Below are positions 39,554 through 49,590 of a stretch of 64,000 nucleotides of DNA, in pieces (within the stretch, counting starts at the first letter, position 1; each line of letters begins with the position of its first letter). The position numbers were made by a program, and so were the translations under genes. Source of the DNA: Flavobacterium sp. Lineage in GTDB: Bacteria; Bacteroidota; Bacteroidia; Flavobacteriales; Flavobacteriaceae. Where the stretch lies: positions 1 through 64,000 of the forward strand of contig JASLID010000091.1 in NCBI GenBank assembly GCA_030153045.1. The letters run 5' to 3'. Below the pieces are notes generated by a model. That model had not been told where the DNA came from. It worked only from the letters and a program-made list of their open reading frames with translations, and ran no database searches.

Positions 39554-39580
39554 AGCTTTTAAAATTCGGTAAACTACAAA
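39554..39580 (+). promoter_or_regulatory. Shared upstream motif, copy 2
   Basis: AGCTTTTAAAATTCGGTAAA followed by CTACAAA. It ends 69 bp before the start of the giant type B adhesin. A weaker -7-like TAGTTTTA is at 39613-39620. The leader then has ATTAACCAAT at 39631-39640, also found before the other giant adhesins. Confidence 0.68.
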
Positions 39581-39648
39581 GACAATCATTTAAATTACAT
39601 AGTTACTATAATTAGTTTTATGGCAAAACCATTAACCAATTAAGTGCA

Positions 39649-42600
39649 ATGAAAATGCAAAAAAAAACCGCATTAACTAATTTAACTATGTTGCGGAGTT
39701 GCTTTCCTGATTTTCTATTAAGATCTGAAGAGAATCAATTTCACAGTTTACTAAAAATGAAAATTTTCTCTTTCATTTTTTTTTTGATTGCTATCTCAGG
39801 ATATAGCCAATTAGCTGTAGAAAATTTTGAAGGAGGAATTCCACCGCCATCCTGGGCGTTATTTCAAAATGCTGTCGGTAATTCATCTTGGGGTATTTCA
39901 TCTGATGGATATTTAGGTGGTAATGCTGCAATGATTAACCCGGCTTCCGAAAACATAGGGGCTGGGAATACAGCAGAATATTATATGGTAACTCCTTTGG
40001 TAACTTTACCAGCAAATGGAGAAATTCGTTTTTTTACTAAACAGGGTAATGTTACTGATAATGGTACCATTTATCAACTGAGACTTTCCACATCCAATCA
40101 ACTGGATATTAATGGATACTCGACTGTATTACAATCTTGGACAGAAGCAGAACTTAATACAGGTTCTCCAACCAGTTATGAGGAAAAAATAGTTCCAATT
40201 CCAAACAGTATTGTTCCAGGATTAAATGTTTATATCGCTTTTGTAGCCATTAATACCCAATCTGGAGTTTCTCCAAGCGGAGACAGCTGGTTTGTAGACA
40301 ACGTAAAAGTAATAGAATCATGTGTGGATATTTCGAGTTCTGATGTCACTTTTAACAATGTTACTTTAAGTGGGGCTGATATCGCATGGACTCATCCTAC
40401 AGCGACAAATTTCGAAATTCAACTTTTACCGGCAGGAGGAACACCAGCGGCGACAGGAACGACTGTGTCTGGTTTTTCATACTCTTTTTCGTCTTTACCA
40501 GCAAATACTGATTATGACGTATACATAAAATCATATTGTCCTAATTCTTATTTCAGTAATTGGGCCGGTCCTTTTAGTTTCAGTACTCTTCAGTTTGGAG
40601 ATACTTGTGGAACTCCTTTAGTTATTTCAAACTTAATTGCACCTTACATAAGTACGGATAACTTAAATAATTTCGCTACCAGTGGCGTGGAAATGACCAC
40701 CCCAGGTTCAGGGTGTATAACATCGACTTACAATTATGCCTATGGAGGGAAAGCATTTTATTCCTACACTCCAAGTACTTCTGGAGCGATAAAGATTACT
40801 TTGACTTCAACAGAAGGTTACACAGGACTTTTTGTTTACCAAGGTTGTGCTAATGTTGGAATTAGTTGTCTTGAAGGCGAAGGAAATTCGACAAATGCAC
40901 CACGAATCATTAATTTGCAAGTGACTGCAGGTATCAATTATATCATTTTAGTTTCTTCTAACTATTACGGTATGTCTGATGTGCCTTATACGTTGAGAGT
41001 AGAGGAAACACCATGTCCAATTCCTTTCGATATTACTACTTCAAATATCTTACAGACAAGTACAAAATTGTCATGGAGCAATCTGGGTAATTATGCAACT
41101 TCTTGGGAATATGTGGTGCAACCAGAAGGAACGGGTTTGCCTACAGGTTCAGGTATAGCAACTATATCTAATGTCGCTAATATAGTAAACACTGGATTGA
41201 CAGCCGGAACAAACTATGAAGTATATGTAAGAGCGAATTGTGGTTCTGGATTTACTGAATGGAGTACTCCGTATAATTTCGCTACACAATGTGTAACTTT
41301 TACGACTCCATACTTTGAAGATTTTAATACAGCAAACAGCACAACACCACTTTCTTGCTGGTATCGAGTAGACAAAAATAACGATGGAACTGCTTGGAGT
41401 TACCAGTTAGAAGGTGAACCATCTATTTATACTGGTGATACAACAGGAAACAATAATGATTTATTCGTTTCTCCTCAAATTGATCTTTCAGGAGCGCCAA
41501 AGAGATTACGATTTAAATATAGAACATCAGGAGATAATAGTGTGTTTTCAGTAGTGTTATCGACAACTGGAGTTGGTGCAGATGAATTTACAACGGTACT
41601 ACTAGCAGAGAATGCTTATAGTACAAACTGGGAATATGTTGAAAAAATAGTAAATATTCCGACTTCGATAACTGGTCTTGTCAACATTGCTTGGTATGTT
41701 AGTCCAAGTGCTAATGAGATGGCATATAGATTGACTATTGACGATGTTTATGTAGAAGATAAACCTGCTTGCTCTGATCCGATAAGACCAATTGCACAAA
41801 ACATTACAACAACAACCGCTGACCTTTCGTGGGAAATTGGTGATGTTGAAACGCAATGGGAAGTAGCAATACAACCGTTAGGAACGGGATTGCCAACAGG
41901 TAACGGAGTTCTTGTGAATGCAAATCCTTATCCGGCAACTAATTTAGATCCTGCCACCCGATACGAATATTATGTAAGAGCTTATTGTTCTTCAACACAA
42001 ACGAGTAGCTGGGTTGGGCCTTTCAATTTTACAACGCTGTGTACATCATTTCCTACTCCTTTTTATGAAAGTTTTGATGATAGTGATATTAATACCAAAA
42101 AATTCTGTTGGTCAGTAAATAATGTTAATGGAGATGATGCTGAATGGCGTATGAATGCACAGTATCCTTCAATTGAAAGTGCTGGGTTTTGGATGCCAAC
42201 CTCAGATTATGATGACTGGTTGATTTCACCAGCTATTAATGTTGTTGGAACAAAAGCATTGAAGTTCAAATACAGAGCTACGTATTCTATTTTCTCTCTT
42301 GCATCGAGATTTGGAGTTGAAGTGTTAATTTCAACAACAGATAACAATCCATCTAGTTTTACAGTTTTAGGGCCATTAATGGAATTTACTAATACTAGTT
42401 TTCTGGAAAAAGCATTATATTTTACTGCAAATGGTCCGGTTTATATAGCATTTAGAGTACCTCCACATTTTTCTTTAGAGGCAGGGACTTCTATTTTGCA
42501 AATTGATGATGTGATTATTGAAGACGCTCCGGCTTGTCCAAATCCATCTGATTTAAAAGCAACAAATATTGTTCAAAATGGAGCTTCACTTTCTTGGAGT

Positions 42601-45600
42601 CAAGGTTATCAAGAACAGTCATGGGATATTGTTGTACAGCCAATGGGTGCAGGTATTCCTACAGGTTCAGGAACACATGTAACAACAACTAGTTATGAGC
42701 CTAATACGTTATTGCCCAATACAGAATATGAATTCTATGTAAGAGCTTCATGTGGAGTAGATAAAAGCGGATGGGTTGGTCCGGTTGCTTTTAGGACGCT
42801 TTGTACCGCTTTTAATACTCCTTTCTTAGAAACATTTAATACAGATTCTATTTCAGAGCAGTGTTGGAGAGTTGTTAATGCAAACAGTGATGATAATGCA
42901 TGGAATTTAAATGTGAATTTAAACCCTCAGGAAGGAAATCAGACTGCTGCAATATTAACAGCTACTAATGGGGCTAACAATGATTGGCTGATCTCACCAA
43001 CAATTAATGTTACAGCTAACCAAAGATTACGCTACTATTACAGAGCTGGTTATAGCTTCTTTTCAGAAGATTTAAAGGTAAAATTATCTACTAACGGAAT
43101 TGGTTTGAATAATTTTAATACTGTTTTATACGAATCAAGTGCAGACCCTGTGTTGATTAACAATGAAGAATACAAAGAAAAAATAATTAACATTCCTGCG
43201 GGAATTACGGGTAATATCAATATTGCATGGCAAATTCCTACGGAAGAGCCTAGTTGGATGGGATACAGAGGGCAAATAGTATACATTGATCATGTTGTGG
43301 TTGAAGATATTCCTGCTTGTCCGTCTCCGTCAAATCTTATAGCGCAGAATATTGCCGATACTCAAGTTCGGTTGAGTTGGGACGCTAATGGAACGTCTGC
43401 ATGGGAAGTTTCAGTACAACCAGTTGGAACTCCAGCTCCTGTTGGAAATACACAATCACAATATCTTTATACAGCGGGTACAAATCCGTTCACAGTTACC
43501 AGATTAACTCCGGCTACAAAGTATGAATATTATGTTCGATCGGTTTGTAGTGGTACATCGCAAAGTGTATGGGTAGGACCTTTTGAATTTACTACAAGAT
43601 GTAGTCTTGAAAATCTATGTGAATACACAATTACATTGAGTAATGGCGTTTCAGGTGGAGTTGGCGGGGGAATAGATCTTGTTCAAAACGGGGTAGTAAT
43701 TCAAACCATGGAATTCCCTACAAGTGCTTGGAACGAGACTCCAATACCAATTGATTACCTTGTTTTATTATGTACAGGGGTTGAATTTTCACTATTTTGG
43801 GATTCTTTGGGAACTGCTCCAGACCAATATCCTTTGGCACAAGTTGAAATAAAAGATGCTTTAGGGAATGTGGTTTGGACGAGCCCTATGGGAATTGGAA
43901 CTCCAAGAACAACCTTATATACTGGAGTTTCCACTTGTGGTACAATTACTTGTCCGCAACCAACAAATTTAGCAGTTACAGAACAGTCTACATTCACTTG
44001 GACAGCAGGTGGAGGAGAAAATCAATGGGAAGTATTTGTACAACCTGTTGGTAATGGTACACTTCCTCAATCGGGAACTATTGTAAATATTCCTTCATAT
44101 ACGCCTCAGGTTTCTGATTTTGTTAACTCTACTGCTGGTACTTATGAATATTTTGTAAGAGCAGTTTGCGGAGCTAATAATGCCAGTTTCTGGTCAGGTC
44201 CAAAAGTGTTTGTGAGAAACGATTCAGCTGCAAATGCCTTAAGATTACCTATCAATCCAAATGAAGAGTGTAATGTTTCCGGAAGCGATATTTCTTTTGT
44301 GGGAGCTACTCCTTCAACAGAAGCAATGAGTTGCCCAGGATTGAATAACGGTGATATTTGGTTTGAATTTAATGCAACTTCAAGAGTACATATTATTGAA
44401 GTAAATGGATTTAAAGGAAACTTTTATACATCATCCGGAGATGAACATTATCCAAATATCATTATGACTTTATATAAAGTTACACCAACGGGCCTTCAGG
44501 AAATGTCTTGTAGTTATGATAACGTAATTGTGGCTATGTATTCGTCAGAATTAGTGATTGGAGATACTTATAAAGTTCGTTTAACTTTAAATACTACAAT
44601 TCCAAGTACCAGAAAATTTAATATCTGTATTAAAACACCATTGGATTTATGTGATGTGAATGCAGTTAATAATGGTTTTGAATATCCTGCTATGGTGGAT
44701 GTTTCTGGGATTACAACAATTAGTGATCAACATGTTGTGATGGGATGGCGCACTAATTTAGCTACTTGGGATGCAATATTCTTTTGGGATAGTTTGACAT
44801 CTGCAAATTTTGACCCTTATTCAGGAGGACAATGCGTGCAATTATTATCAGATCCTGAAGCAGATTGGGATCCTTCTGACTCAAATATTAAAGGATTATA
44901 CAAAGAATTCGATACTTCTGAAGCAACAGAAATGGAGTATAGTTTTGCACATGCATCAAGAGTTGAAGGCTATTCGATTCAATTGTATGCCGGACCACCG
45001 CAAGGACCTTTCGCTTTGGTTACTGAAAAACAGGCGCTAGATTTGGATTGGACACTTCATACAGGTTTATACACTGTGCCGGCTGGTCAAACTACAACAC
45101 GTTTCATTTTCAGATCTAAAGAAAATAAAATCGGAAATTTATTAGACAATGCTAATTTCAAAGTAAATACTAAAGTCAAAAATGCTAATGTCACTCTTGG
45201 CTGTAGCGAGACATCAGTGATTGTTGAAGCGGAAGGTGTGGGACAATGGTCTGTTGATGCATCGAATCCAGCGGCAACGGTCATCAATACTCCAAACAGT
45301 AAAATCACAACGATTTCAGGATTTATGACTCCTGGAGTTTATGTGTACCATTGGAAAACACGCTATTGTGACAGTACTGTTATGGTGACGTATCAGGGAG
45401 TGACAGTTCTTCCAACGGTAAGTTCTCAAGTGAATTATTGTACGAATGAAGCAGCTACTGCGCTAACAGCTGTTGCACCAGCCAACCACACTTTACTTTG
45501 GTACACACAGGCTGTGGGCGGAAGCGGTTCTGTAACGGCTCCGATCCCGAATACTTCTGCTGTAGGTTCAACAATGTATTATGTAAGTGCTGTTGATGCT

Positions 45601-46170
45601 AACGGATGTATTGGACCAAGAGCTGCTATTGAAGCGGTTGTTAATGCGACGGTTATTCCGAATGTTGACTTTACTTATGATAACACGATGTATTGTAAAA
45701 ATGATGCTGATCCTGTAATTACCATTAATTCAAATTTAACTTCAGGAGGTACTTTCAGCGCAACTCCTAACGGATTAAGCATTGATCCTGCAACGGGAGA
45801 AATTAATTTGATGGGAAGTTCAGGAGGTGTGTATACGGTCACTTATGAAATCCAACAAAATGGATGTTCTAATGCAGGTGCTCATAATGTTTCTTTAACT
45901 GTTGATGCTTCTTGTGTGGAGATTCCACGAGGATTCTCACCAAACAATGATGGTGCTAATGAGAGCTTTGATTTGACCGGATTGGATGTGAGAAGTGTTA
46001 TTATTTACAATCGTTATGGAGCCGAAGTATACTCCTTTAGCGGTGATTACACCAATCAATGGGAGGGTTCGTCTAATAAAGGTGATAAATTACCTGATGG
46101 GACTTATTTCTATACCATTACTAAAGCAGACGACTCTACAGTAACGGGTTGGGTGTATATCAACAGATAA
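39649..46170 (+). CDS. Giant surface adhesin 1, choice-of-anchor J / FN3 repeats, T9SS type B end
   Basis: 2173 residues. A long N-region (about 36 residues) precedes the hydrophobic core MKIFSFIFFLIAISGYSQ; an internal ATG at 39757 could be the true start. Four choice-of-anchor J (MAM-like) units, near 56-225, 548-707, 800-963 and 1055-1223, alternate with about six fibronectin type III units (typical pieces: TQWEVAIQPLGTGLPTGNG and YEYYVRAYC). A PPC-like unit lies at 320-455, further sandwich domains at 1320-1840, and an Ig-like unit near 1930-2005. The type B sorting domain is at about 2090-2173 (PRGFSPNNDGANESFDL, YNRYGAEVYSF, LPDGTYFYTITK). Exported by T9SS to the surface, likely for adhesion; it heads a three-gene unit with PorP/SprF and OmpA partners. 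Confidence 0.9.
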   Translation: MKMQKKTALTNLTMLRSCFPDFLLRSEENQFHSLLKMKIFSFIFFLIAISGYSQLAVENFEGGIPPPSWALFQNAVGNSSWGISSDGYLGGNAAMINPASENIGAGNTAEYYMVTPLVTLPANGEIRFFTKQGNVTDNGTIYQLRLSTSNQLDINGYSTVLQSWTEAELNTGSPTSYEEKIVPIPNSIVPGLNVYIAFVAINTQSGVSPSGDSWFVDNVKVIESCVDISSSDVTFNNVTLSGADIAWTHPTATNFEIQLLPAGGTPAATGTTVSGFSYSFSSLPANTDYDVYIKSYCPNSYFSNWAGPFSFSTLQFGDTCGTPLVISNLIAPYISTDNLNNFATSGVEMTTPGSGCITSTYNYAYGGKAFYSYTPSTSGAIKITLTSTEGYTGLFVYQGCANVGISCLEGEGNSTNAPRIINLQVTAGINYIILVSSNYYGMSDVPYTLRVEETPCPIPFDITTSNILQTSTKLSWSNLGNYATSWEYVVQPEGTGLPTGSGIATISNVANIVNTGLTAGTNYEVYVRANCGSGFTEWSTPYNFATQCVTFTTPYFEDFNTANSTTPLSCWYRVDKNNDGTAWSYQLEGEPSIYTGDTTGNNNDLFVSPQIDLSGAPKRLRFKYRTSGDNSVFSVVLSTTGVGADEFTTVLLAENAYSTNWEYVEKIVNIPTSITGLVNIAWYVSPSANEMAYRLTIDDVYVEDKPACSDPIRPIAQNITTTTADLSWEIGDVETQWEVAIQPLGTGLPTGNGVLVNANPYPATNLDPATRYEYYVRAYCSSTQTSSWVGPFNFTTLCTSFPTPFYESFDDSDINTKKFCWSVNNVNGDDAEWRMNAQYPSIESAGFWMPTSDYDDWLISPAINVVGTKALKFKYRATYSIFSLASRFGVEVLISTTDNNPSSFTVLGPLMEFTNTSFLEKALYFTANGPVYIAFRVPPHFSLEAGTSILQIDDVIIEDAPACPNPSDLKATNIVQNGASLSWSQGYQEQSWDIVVQPMGAGIPTGSGTHVTTTSYEPNTLLPNTEYEFYVRASCGVDKSGWVGPVAFRTLCTAFNTPFLETFNTDSISEQCWRVVNANSDDNAWNLNVNLNPQEGNQTAAILTATNGANNDWLISPTINVTANQRLRYYYRAGYSFFSEDLKVKLSTNGIGLNNFNTVLYESSADPVLINNEEYKEKIINIPAGITGNINIAWQIPTEEPSWMGYRGQIVYIDHVVVEDIPACPSPSNLIAQNIADTQVRLSWDANGTSAWEVSVQPVGTPAPVGNTQSQYLYTAGTNPFTVTRLTPATKYEYYVRSVCSGTSQSVWVGPFEFTTRCSLENLCEYTITLSNGVSGGVGGGIDLVQNGVVIQTMEFPTSAWNETPIPIDYLVLLCTGVEFSLFWDSLGTAPDQYPLAQVEIKDALGNVVWTSPMGIGTPRTTLYTGVSTCGTITCPQPTNLAVTEQSTFTWTAGGGENQWEVFVQPVGNGTLPQSGTIVNIPSYTPQVSDFVNSTAGTYEYFVRAVCGANNASFWSGPKVFVRNDSAANALRLPINPNEECNVSGSDISFVGATPSTEAMSCPGLNNGDIWFEFNATSRVHIIEVNGFKGNFYTSSGDEHYPNIIMTLYKVTPTGLQEMSCSYDNVIVAMYSSELVIGDTYKVRLTLNTTIPSTRKFNICIKTPLDLCDVNAVNNGFEYPAMVDVSGITTISDQHVVMGWRTNLATWDAIFFWDSLTSANFDPYSGGQCVQLLSDPEADWDPSDSNIKGLYKEFDTSEATEMEYSFAHASRVEGYSIQLYAGPPQGPFALVTEKQALDLDWTLHTGLYTVPAGQTTTRFIFRSKENKIGNLLDNANFKVNTKVKNANVTLGCSETSVIVEAEGVGQWSVDASNPAATVINTPNSKITTISGFMTPGVYVYHWKTRYCDSTVMVTYQGVTVLPTVSSQVNYCTNEAATALTAVAPANHTLLWYTQAVGGSGSVTAPIPNTSAVGSTMYYVSAVDANGCIGPRAAIEAVVNATVIPNVDFTYDNTMYCKNDADPVITINSNLTSGGTFSATPNGLSIDPATGEINLMGSSGGVYTVTYEIQQNGCSNAGAHNVSLTVDASCVEIPRGFSPNNDGANESFDLTGLDVRSVIIYNRYGAEVYSFSGDYTNQWEGSSNKGDKLPDGTYFYTITKADDSTVTGWVYINR

Positions 46171-46180
46171 AAGAATAAAA

Positions 46181-46217
46181 GGCAGTCTGTTTGTTTCACA
46201 TATTCAAGCAGGCTGTC
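46181..46217 (+). promoter_or_regulatory. Intercistronic hairpin between adhesin 1 and porP/sprF 1
   Basis: GGCAGTCTGTTTG pairs over 13 positions (three wobbles) with CAAGCAGGCTGTC around an 11-base loop. No T run follows, so it is not a normal terminator. It could partly stop or process the transcript, or stabilise either part. A counterpart lies at 62437. Confidence 0.6.
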
Positions 46218-46244
46218 ATTAACAACATAAAGCAAGAGCTTACA

Positions 46245-47180
46245 ATGAAAAAAATATATTTAGCCTCAATACTAATGACGATGTTGTGTTTTGACATGCA
46301 GGCACAACAGGATCCGCATTATACACAATATATGTATAATATGAATGTCATGAATCCTGCTTATGCGGGATCGAAAGAGAATTTGTCGGTAGGATTACTC
46401 TACCGACAACAATGGGTCAATATTGAAGGAGCGCCTAAAACGGCAACGCTGTCGCTACACAGCCCTGTGGGTAAAAATGTAGGATTAGGTCTTTCGGTGA
46501 TTTCAGATAAAATAGGTCCTGTGGAAGAGAACAACATCTATGCTGATTTCTCATACACCTTGAATTTAGGAGGAGAGCACCGATTGGCAATGGGGCTTAA
46601 AGGAGGTGCTACATTGCACAAAGTAGGATTGTTTTCTGATATCGGGAACGGACATGTTAATGATTCAGGTGATGCGGCTTTCAGCGAAAATGCAAGTAAC
46701 GTGTATTTGAATATTGGATCAGGATTGTTTTACTATTTGAAGAATTACTATTTGGCTTTTTCGGTGCCTAACATGTTGCAAAGCAAACATTTGGATGTAA
46801 CACAAAGCGGACAGGAATACCACTTCGGAAGTGAAACACAACATTATTTCTTCACAGGAGGTTATGTTTTTAATCTTTCGGAACAAACTAAATTCAAACC
46901 TTCGTTTATGATGAAATCGGCTTTTAGTGCTCCAATATCCTTGGATGTATCAGCTAACTTTTTGTTTTTCGAAAAGTTTGAAGCGGGAGCTACTTATAGA
47001 TTGGACGATTCTTTCGGAGCGATGGTCAATTATGCCATTACACCAAGTTTGAGGATAGGGTATGCATACGATCATATTGTTTCGGATTTGAAAATAGCCT
47101 CGACTTCTTCTCATGAAGTGATGTTATTGTTTGATTTGAATTTCCCGAAGAAAGTTTCGATTTCACCAAGATTTTTCTAA
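46245..47180 (+). CDS. PorP/SprF family T9SS outer-membrane protein 1
   Basis: 311 residues from the ATG at 46245 (signal peptide IYLASILMTMLCFDMQAQ). A TTG 54 bp upstream overlaps the hairpin and is rejected. The family signature is at once visible: QQDPHYTQYMYNMNVMNPAY then AGSKENLSVGLLYRQQWV. It forms a barrel ending in SISPRFF. SprF of the gliding machinery is needed to export its type B cargo SprB, so this protein probably serves adhesin 1. Confidence 0.93.
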   Translation: MKKIYLASILMTMLCFDMQAQQDPHYTQYMYNMNVMNPAYAGSKENLSVGLLYRQQWVNIEGAPKTATLSLHSPVGKNVGLGLSVISDKIGPVEENNIYADFSYTLNLGGEHRLAMGLKGGATLHKVGLFSDIGNGHVNDSGDAAFSENASNVYLNIGSGLFYYLKNYYLAFSVPNMLQSKHLDVTQSGQEYHFGSETQHYFFTGGYVFNLSEQTKFKPSFMMKSAFSAPISLDVSANFLFFEKFEAGATYRLDDSFGAMVNYAITPSLRIGYAYDHIVSDLKIASTSSHEVMLLFDLNFPKKVSISPRFF

Positions 47181-47195
47181 CCTAAAACAACCACC

Positions 47196-49064
47196 ATGAA
47201 AAAAAGATATATAACCATCGGTTTATTGCTGCTTTTAACGGCAGGTTACGGGCAGGATAAATCGACACAAAGAGCCGACAAGCTTTTTGAGAGTTATCAA
47301 TACGTCAATGCTATTGAAGAATACTCGAAACTGGCAACAGGTAAAGGTGCAAACACCTATGTGTACACACGATTGGCAGACAGCTATTACAATGTTTTCA
47401 ATACTGAGGCAGCTGTCAAGTGGTATGCTAAAGCAGTGGAAAGCAAAGTGGATGCAGAAACGCATTACCATTATGCGCAATCACTTAAAACTCTTGGAAA
47501 GTACCAGGAAGCAAATCAGCAAATGGACGCTTTTGCACTTCAGGCTTCCAATGACCCAAGAGCCAGAGAGCACAGAGCCAATCCCGATTATATTCCGAGC
47601 CTGGTCAATAAAACAAAATTGTTTGATGTTGGTACTACCAATATCCAAAGCAAGGGTCAAAGCGATTTCGCACCGGTATTGACCAGTGATAACACGCTGT
47701 ATTTTGTTAGCACCCGAAATACCTCAAATAAAAAAGACAAATGGGCCAACCAGCCGTATGTGGATATCTTCCAATCGGTTAGAAATCAGGACGGCACTTT
47801 ATCAGAACCTAAAGCGATAAGCGAGCTCAATACAGGATTCCATGATGGGCCGGTAGCGGTAAGTGCAGATGGTAACACGATGTTCTTTGCCAGAGACAGT
47901 CACAGCAGTGGTCAATTTGAGAAAGACAAAAAGAGCAATGTGAAAATAGGCCAACAAGGATTGTACAAAGCCACTAAAGTAGATGGTAAATGGAGTAATA
48001 TAGAAGCTTTATCACTGAATAGTACCAATTATTCGGTGTCGCATCCAAGTTTGAGTAAAGATGGTAAAACCTTGTTTTTTGCGTCGAATATGCCTGGCGG
48101 ATTGGGCGAATCGGATATTTGGAAAGTGACTATCAATGGTACTCAATTAGGAACTCCACAAAACTTAGGCGCTAAGATCAATACACCAGGGAAAGAGAAT
48201 TTTCCATTTATCACTGATGACAATACGTTATATTTTGCCTCTTCAGGTCATCAGGGTTTTGGTGGATTGGATGTTTTTAAAGTTGACTTGGACACAACGG
48301 AGAAAGCCCAAAACCTTGGAAAACCTGTCAACAGCGAGAAGGATGATTTTTCGTTCAGCTTGAATTTGGTATTGAATGCAGGTTATTTTGCTTCGAATCG
48401 AAGCGGCATTGATGCCATTTACTCTGCAATCCCTGTTTGTAAAGCACAGGCAATAGCTTTGGTAAGCAATCAAATAACGGGAGATATCCTGTCTAATGCC
48501 ACAGTAGCTATTTTGGATGCTAAAGGCAATACCATTGCAACTAAACAAACCGATGCTTCGGGTAGGGTAAGTTATGATGTGGACTGTGAAACGGGTTATG
48601 AATTCATTGCTTCGGCTCCAAATTTTAACGCGCAAGCGTTTCCGATTCAAAGAACCCAATCGGGAGAGAATCTAGTTGAAGCCAAATTATTACCGGAAGA
48701 AGTGATTATCACCGATACCGAAGTGTTATTGGCTCCGATTTTCTTCGAATTCAACAAAAGCAATATCACAGCACAAGGCGCAGGTGAGTTGGATAAATTG
48801 ATCAAAGTGATGAACGATCATCCAGAGATGGTGATTTTGGTTAAATCGCACACGGATACCAAAGGAAAAGCAGCTTACAACCTGAATTTATCAGAACAAA
48901 GAGCGCAATCTACAGTTCAGTATATTATTTCCAAAGGGATAGCAAGTGATAAAATATCGGGCAAAGGCTACGGTAGTTCTACACCAAAAATAAATTGTGG
49001 TGGAAACTGCACAGACGATAATCATGCTCAAAACAGACGTTCGGAGTTTATGATTGTCAAATAG
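47196..49064 (+). CDS. OmpA-family protein with TPR and PD40 propeller
   Basis: 622 residues. Signal peptide YITIGLLLLLTAGYGQ. TPRs from about 20 to 130 (ADKLFESYQYVNAIEEYSK, DSYYNVFNTEAAVKWYAKAV). PD40-type propeller at 150-405 (NTLYFVSTRNTSNKK, HPSLSKDGKTLFFASNMPGG, GFGGLDVFKVDLD). A carboxypeptidase-regulatory-like strand unit lies at 415-490. The OmpA peptidoglycan-binding domain is at 510-622 (FFEFNKSNITAQGAGELD, SHTDTKGKAAYNLNLSEQRA, NRRSEFMIVK). It is thought to tie the PorP-type complex to the cell wall. 15 bp after PorP/SprF, same transcript. Confidence 0.92.
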   Translation: MKKRYITIGLLLLLTAGYGQDKSTQRADKLFESYQYVNAIEEYSKLATGKGANTYVYTRLADSYYNVFNTEAAVKWYAKAVESKVDAETHYHYAQSLKTLGKYQEANQQMDAFALQASNDPRAREHRANPDYIPSLVNKTKLFDVGTTNIQSKGQSDFAPVLTSDNTLYFVSTRNTSNKKDKWANQPYVDIFQSVRNQDGTLSEPKAISELNTGFHDGPVAVSADGNTMFFARDSHSSGQFEKDKKSNVKIGQQGLYKATKVDGKWSNIEALSLNSTNYSVSHPSLSKDGKTLFFASNMPGGLGESDIWKVTINGTQLGTPQNLGAKINTPGKENFPFITDDNTLYFASSGHQGFGGLDVFKVDLDTTEKAQNLGKPVNSEKDDFSFSLNLVLNAGYFASNRSGIDAIYSAIPVCKAQAIALVSNQITGDILSNATVAILDAKGNTIATKQTDASGRVSYDVDCETGYEFIASAPNFNAQAFPIQRTQSGENLVEAKLLPEEVIITDTEVLLAPIFFEFNKSNITAQGAGELDKLIKVMNDHPEMVILVKSHTDTKGKAAYNLNLSEQRAQSTVQYIISKGIASDKISGKGYGSSTPKINCGGNCTDDNHAQNRRSEFMIVK

Positions 49065-49112
49065 TAAGAAGGTTTTTTTAATACTGTTTTTTTAATTTTT
49101 GTAATTTGATAG

Positions 49113-49149
49113 GGCTTGACTTTTTAATTAAAGTTGAGCCTTATTTTTT
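49113..49149 (+). terminator. Terminator of adhesin cluster 1
   Basis: GGCTTGACTTT pairs with AAAGTTGAGCC (two wobbles), then TTATTTTTT. The rest of the 526-bp gap to 49590 is AT-rich and empty except for the motif and promoter near its end. Confidence 0.75.
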
Positions 49150-49500
49150 GCATAGATACCATAAATTAAAAGTCTCTCAGGTTTAACACTGTTCAGTGTA
49201 TTGTTTTCAGATGTTTTTATATTTCTTATCAATAATTTTAGTCGTAATCGATTTGAGTTGGTAATTCAATTAAAAAATAATGCAATTTTTTAACTTATTA
49301 TTCAGTAATATAACAATTATTTAAATTCAATACTTACTGTTAATTTAAGTGATCTTTCCATTTTTTTTATGGATTAAATATAGAAAATTAATAAAAAATA
49401 AAGAAAAAACCTACAAAAAATACCATTATTAAGTAAGTGTAAATAAAATGCTGATTTTAAGCTTGATGTATTGATTTTATTGACTTTTTACCTGCTTTTT

Positions 49501-49527
49501 AGCTTTTGAAATTCGGTAAACTGCAAA
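49501..49527 (+). promoter_or_regulatory. Shared upstream motif, copy 3
   Basis: AGCTTTTGAAATTCGGTAAA followed by CTGCAAA. It lies 65 bp before the type A adhesin start and 15 bp before TTG (49542-49544), which with TATTTTTG (49560-49567) makes a -33/-7-like pair. Confidence 0.68.
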
Positions 49528-49541
49528 GCTATTCATTATAA

Positions 49542-49567
49542 TTGGAGAATATGTGTAATTATTTTTG
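49542..49567 (+). promoter_or_regulatory. Promoter of the type A adhesin gene
   Basis: TTG, 15 bp, TATTTTTG. Same layout relative to the shared motif as at 38425. The sequence around the -7 box (GTAATTATTTTTG) is nearly the same in both. Confidence 0.55.
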
Positions 49568-49590
49568 AGCAACACAATTAACCAATAATT

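Noticed and set aside
46191..46244. Upstream TTG extension of PorP/SprF 1
   Set aside because: It would start inside the intercistronic hairpin and put 18 polar residues before the signal peptide. The paralogue starts at the matching ATG.
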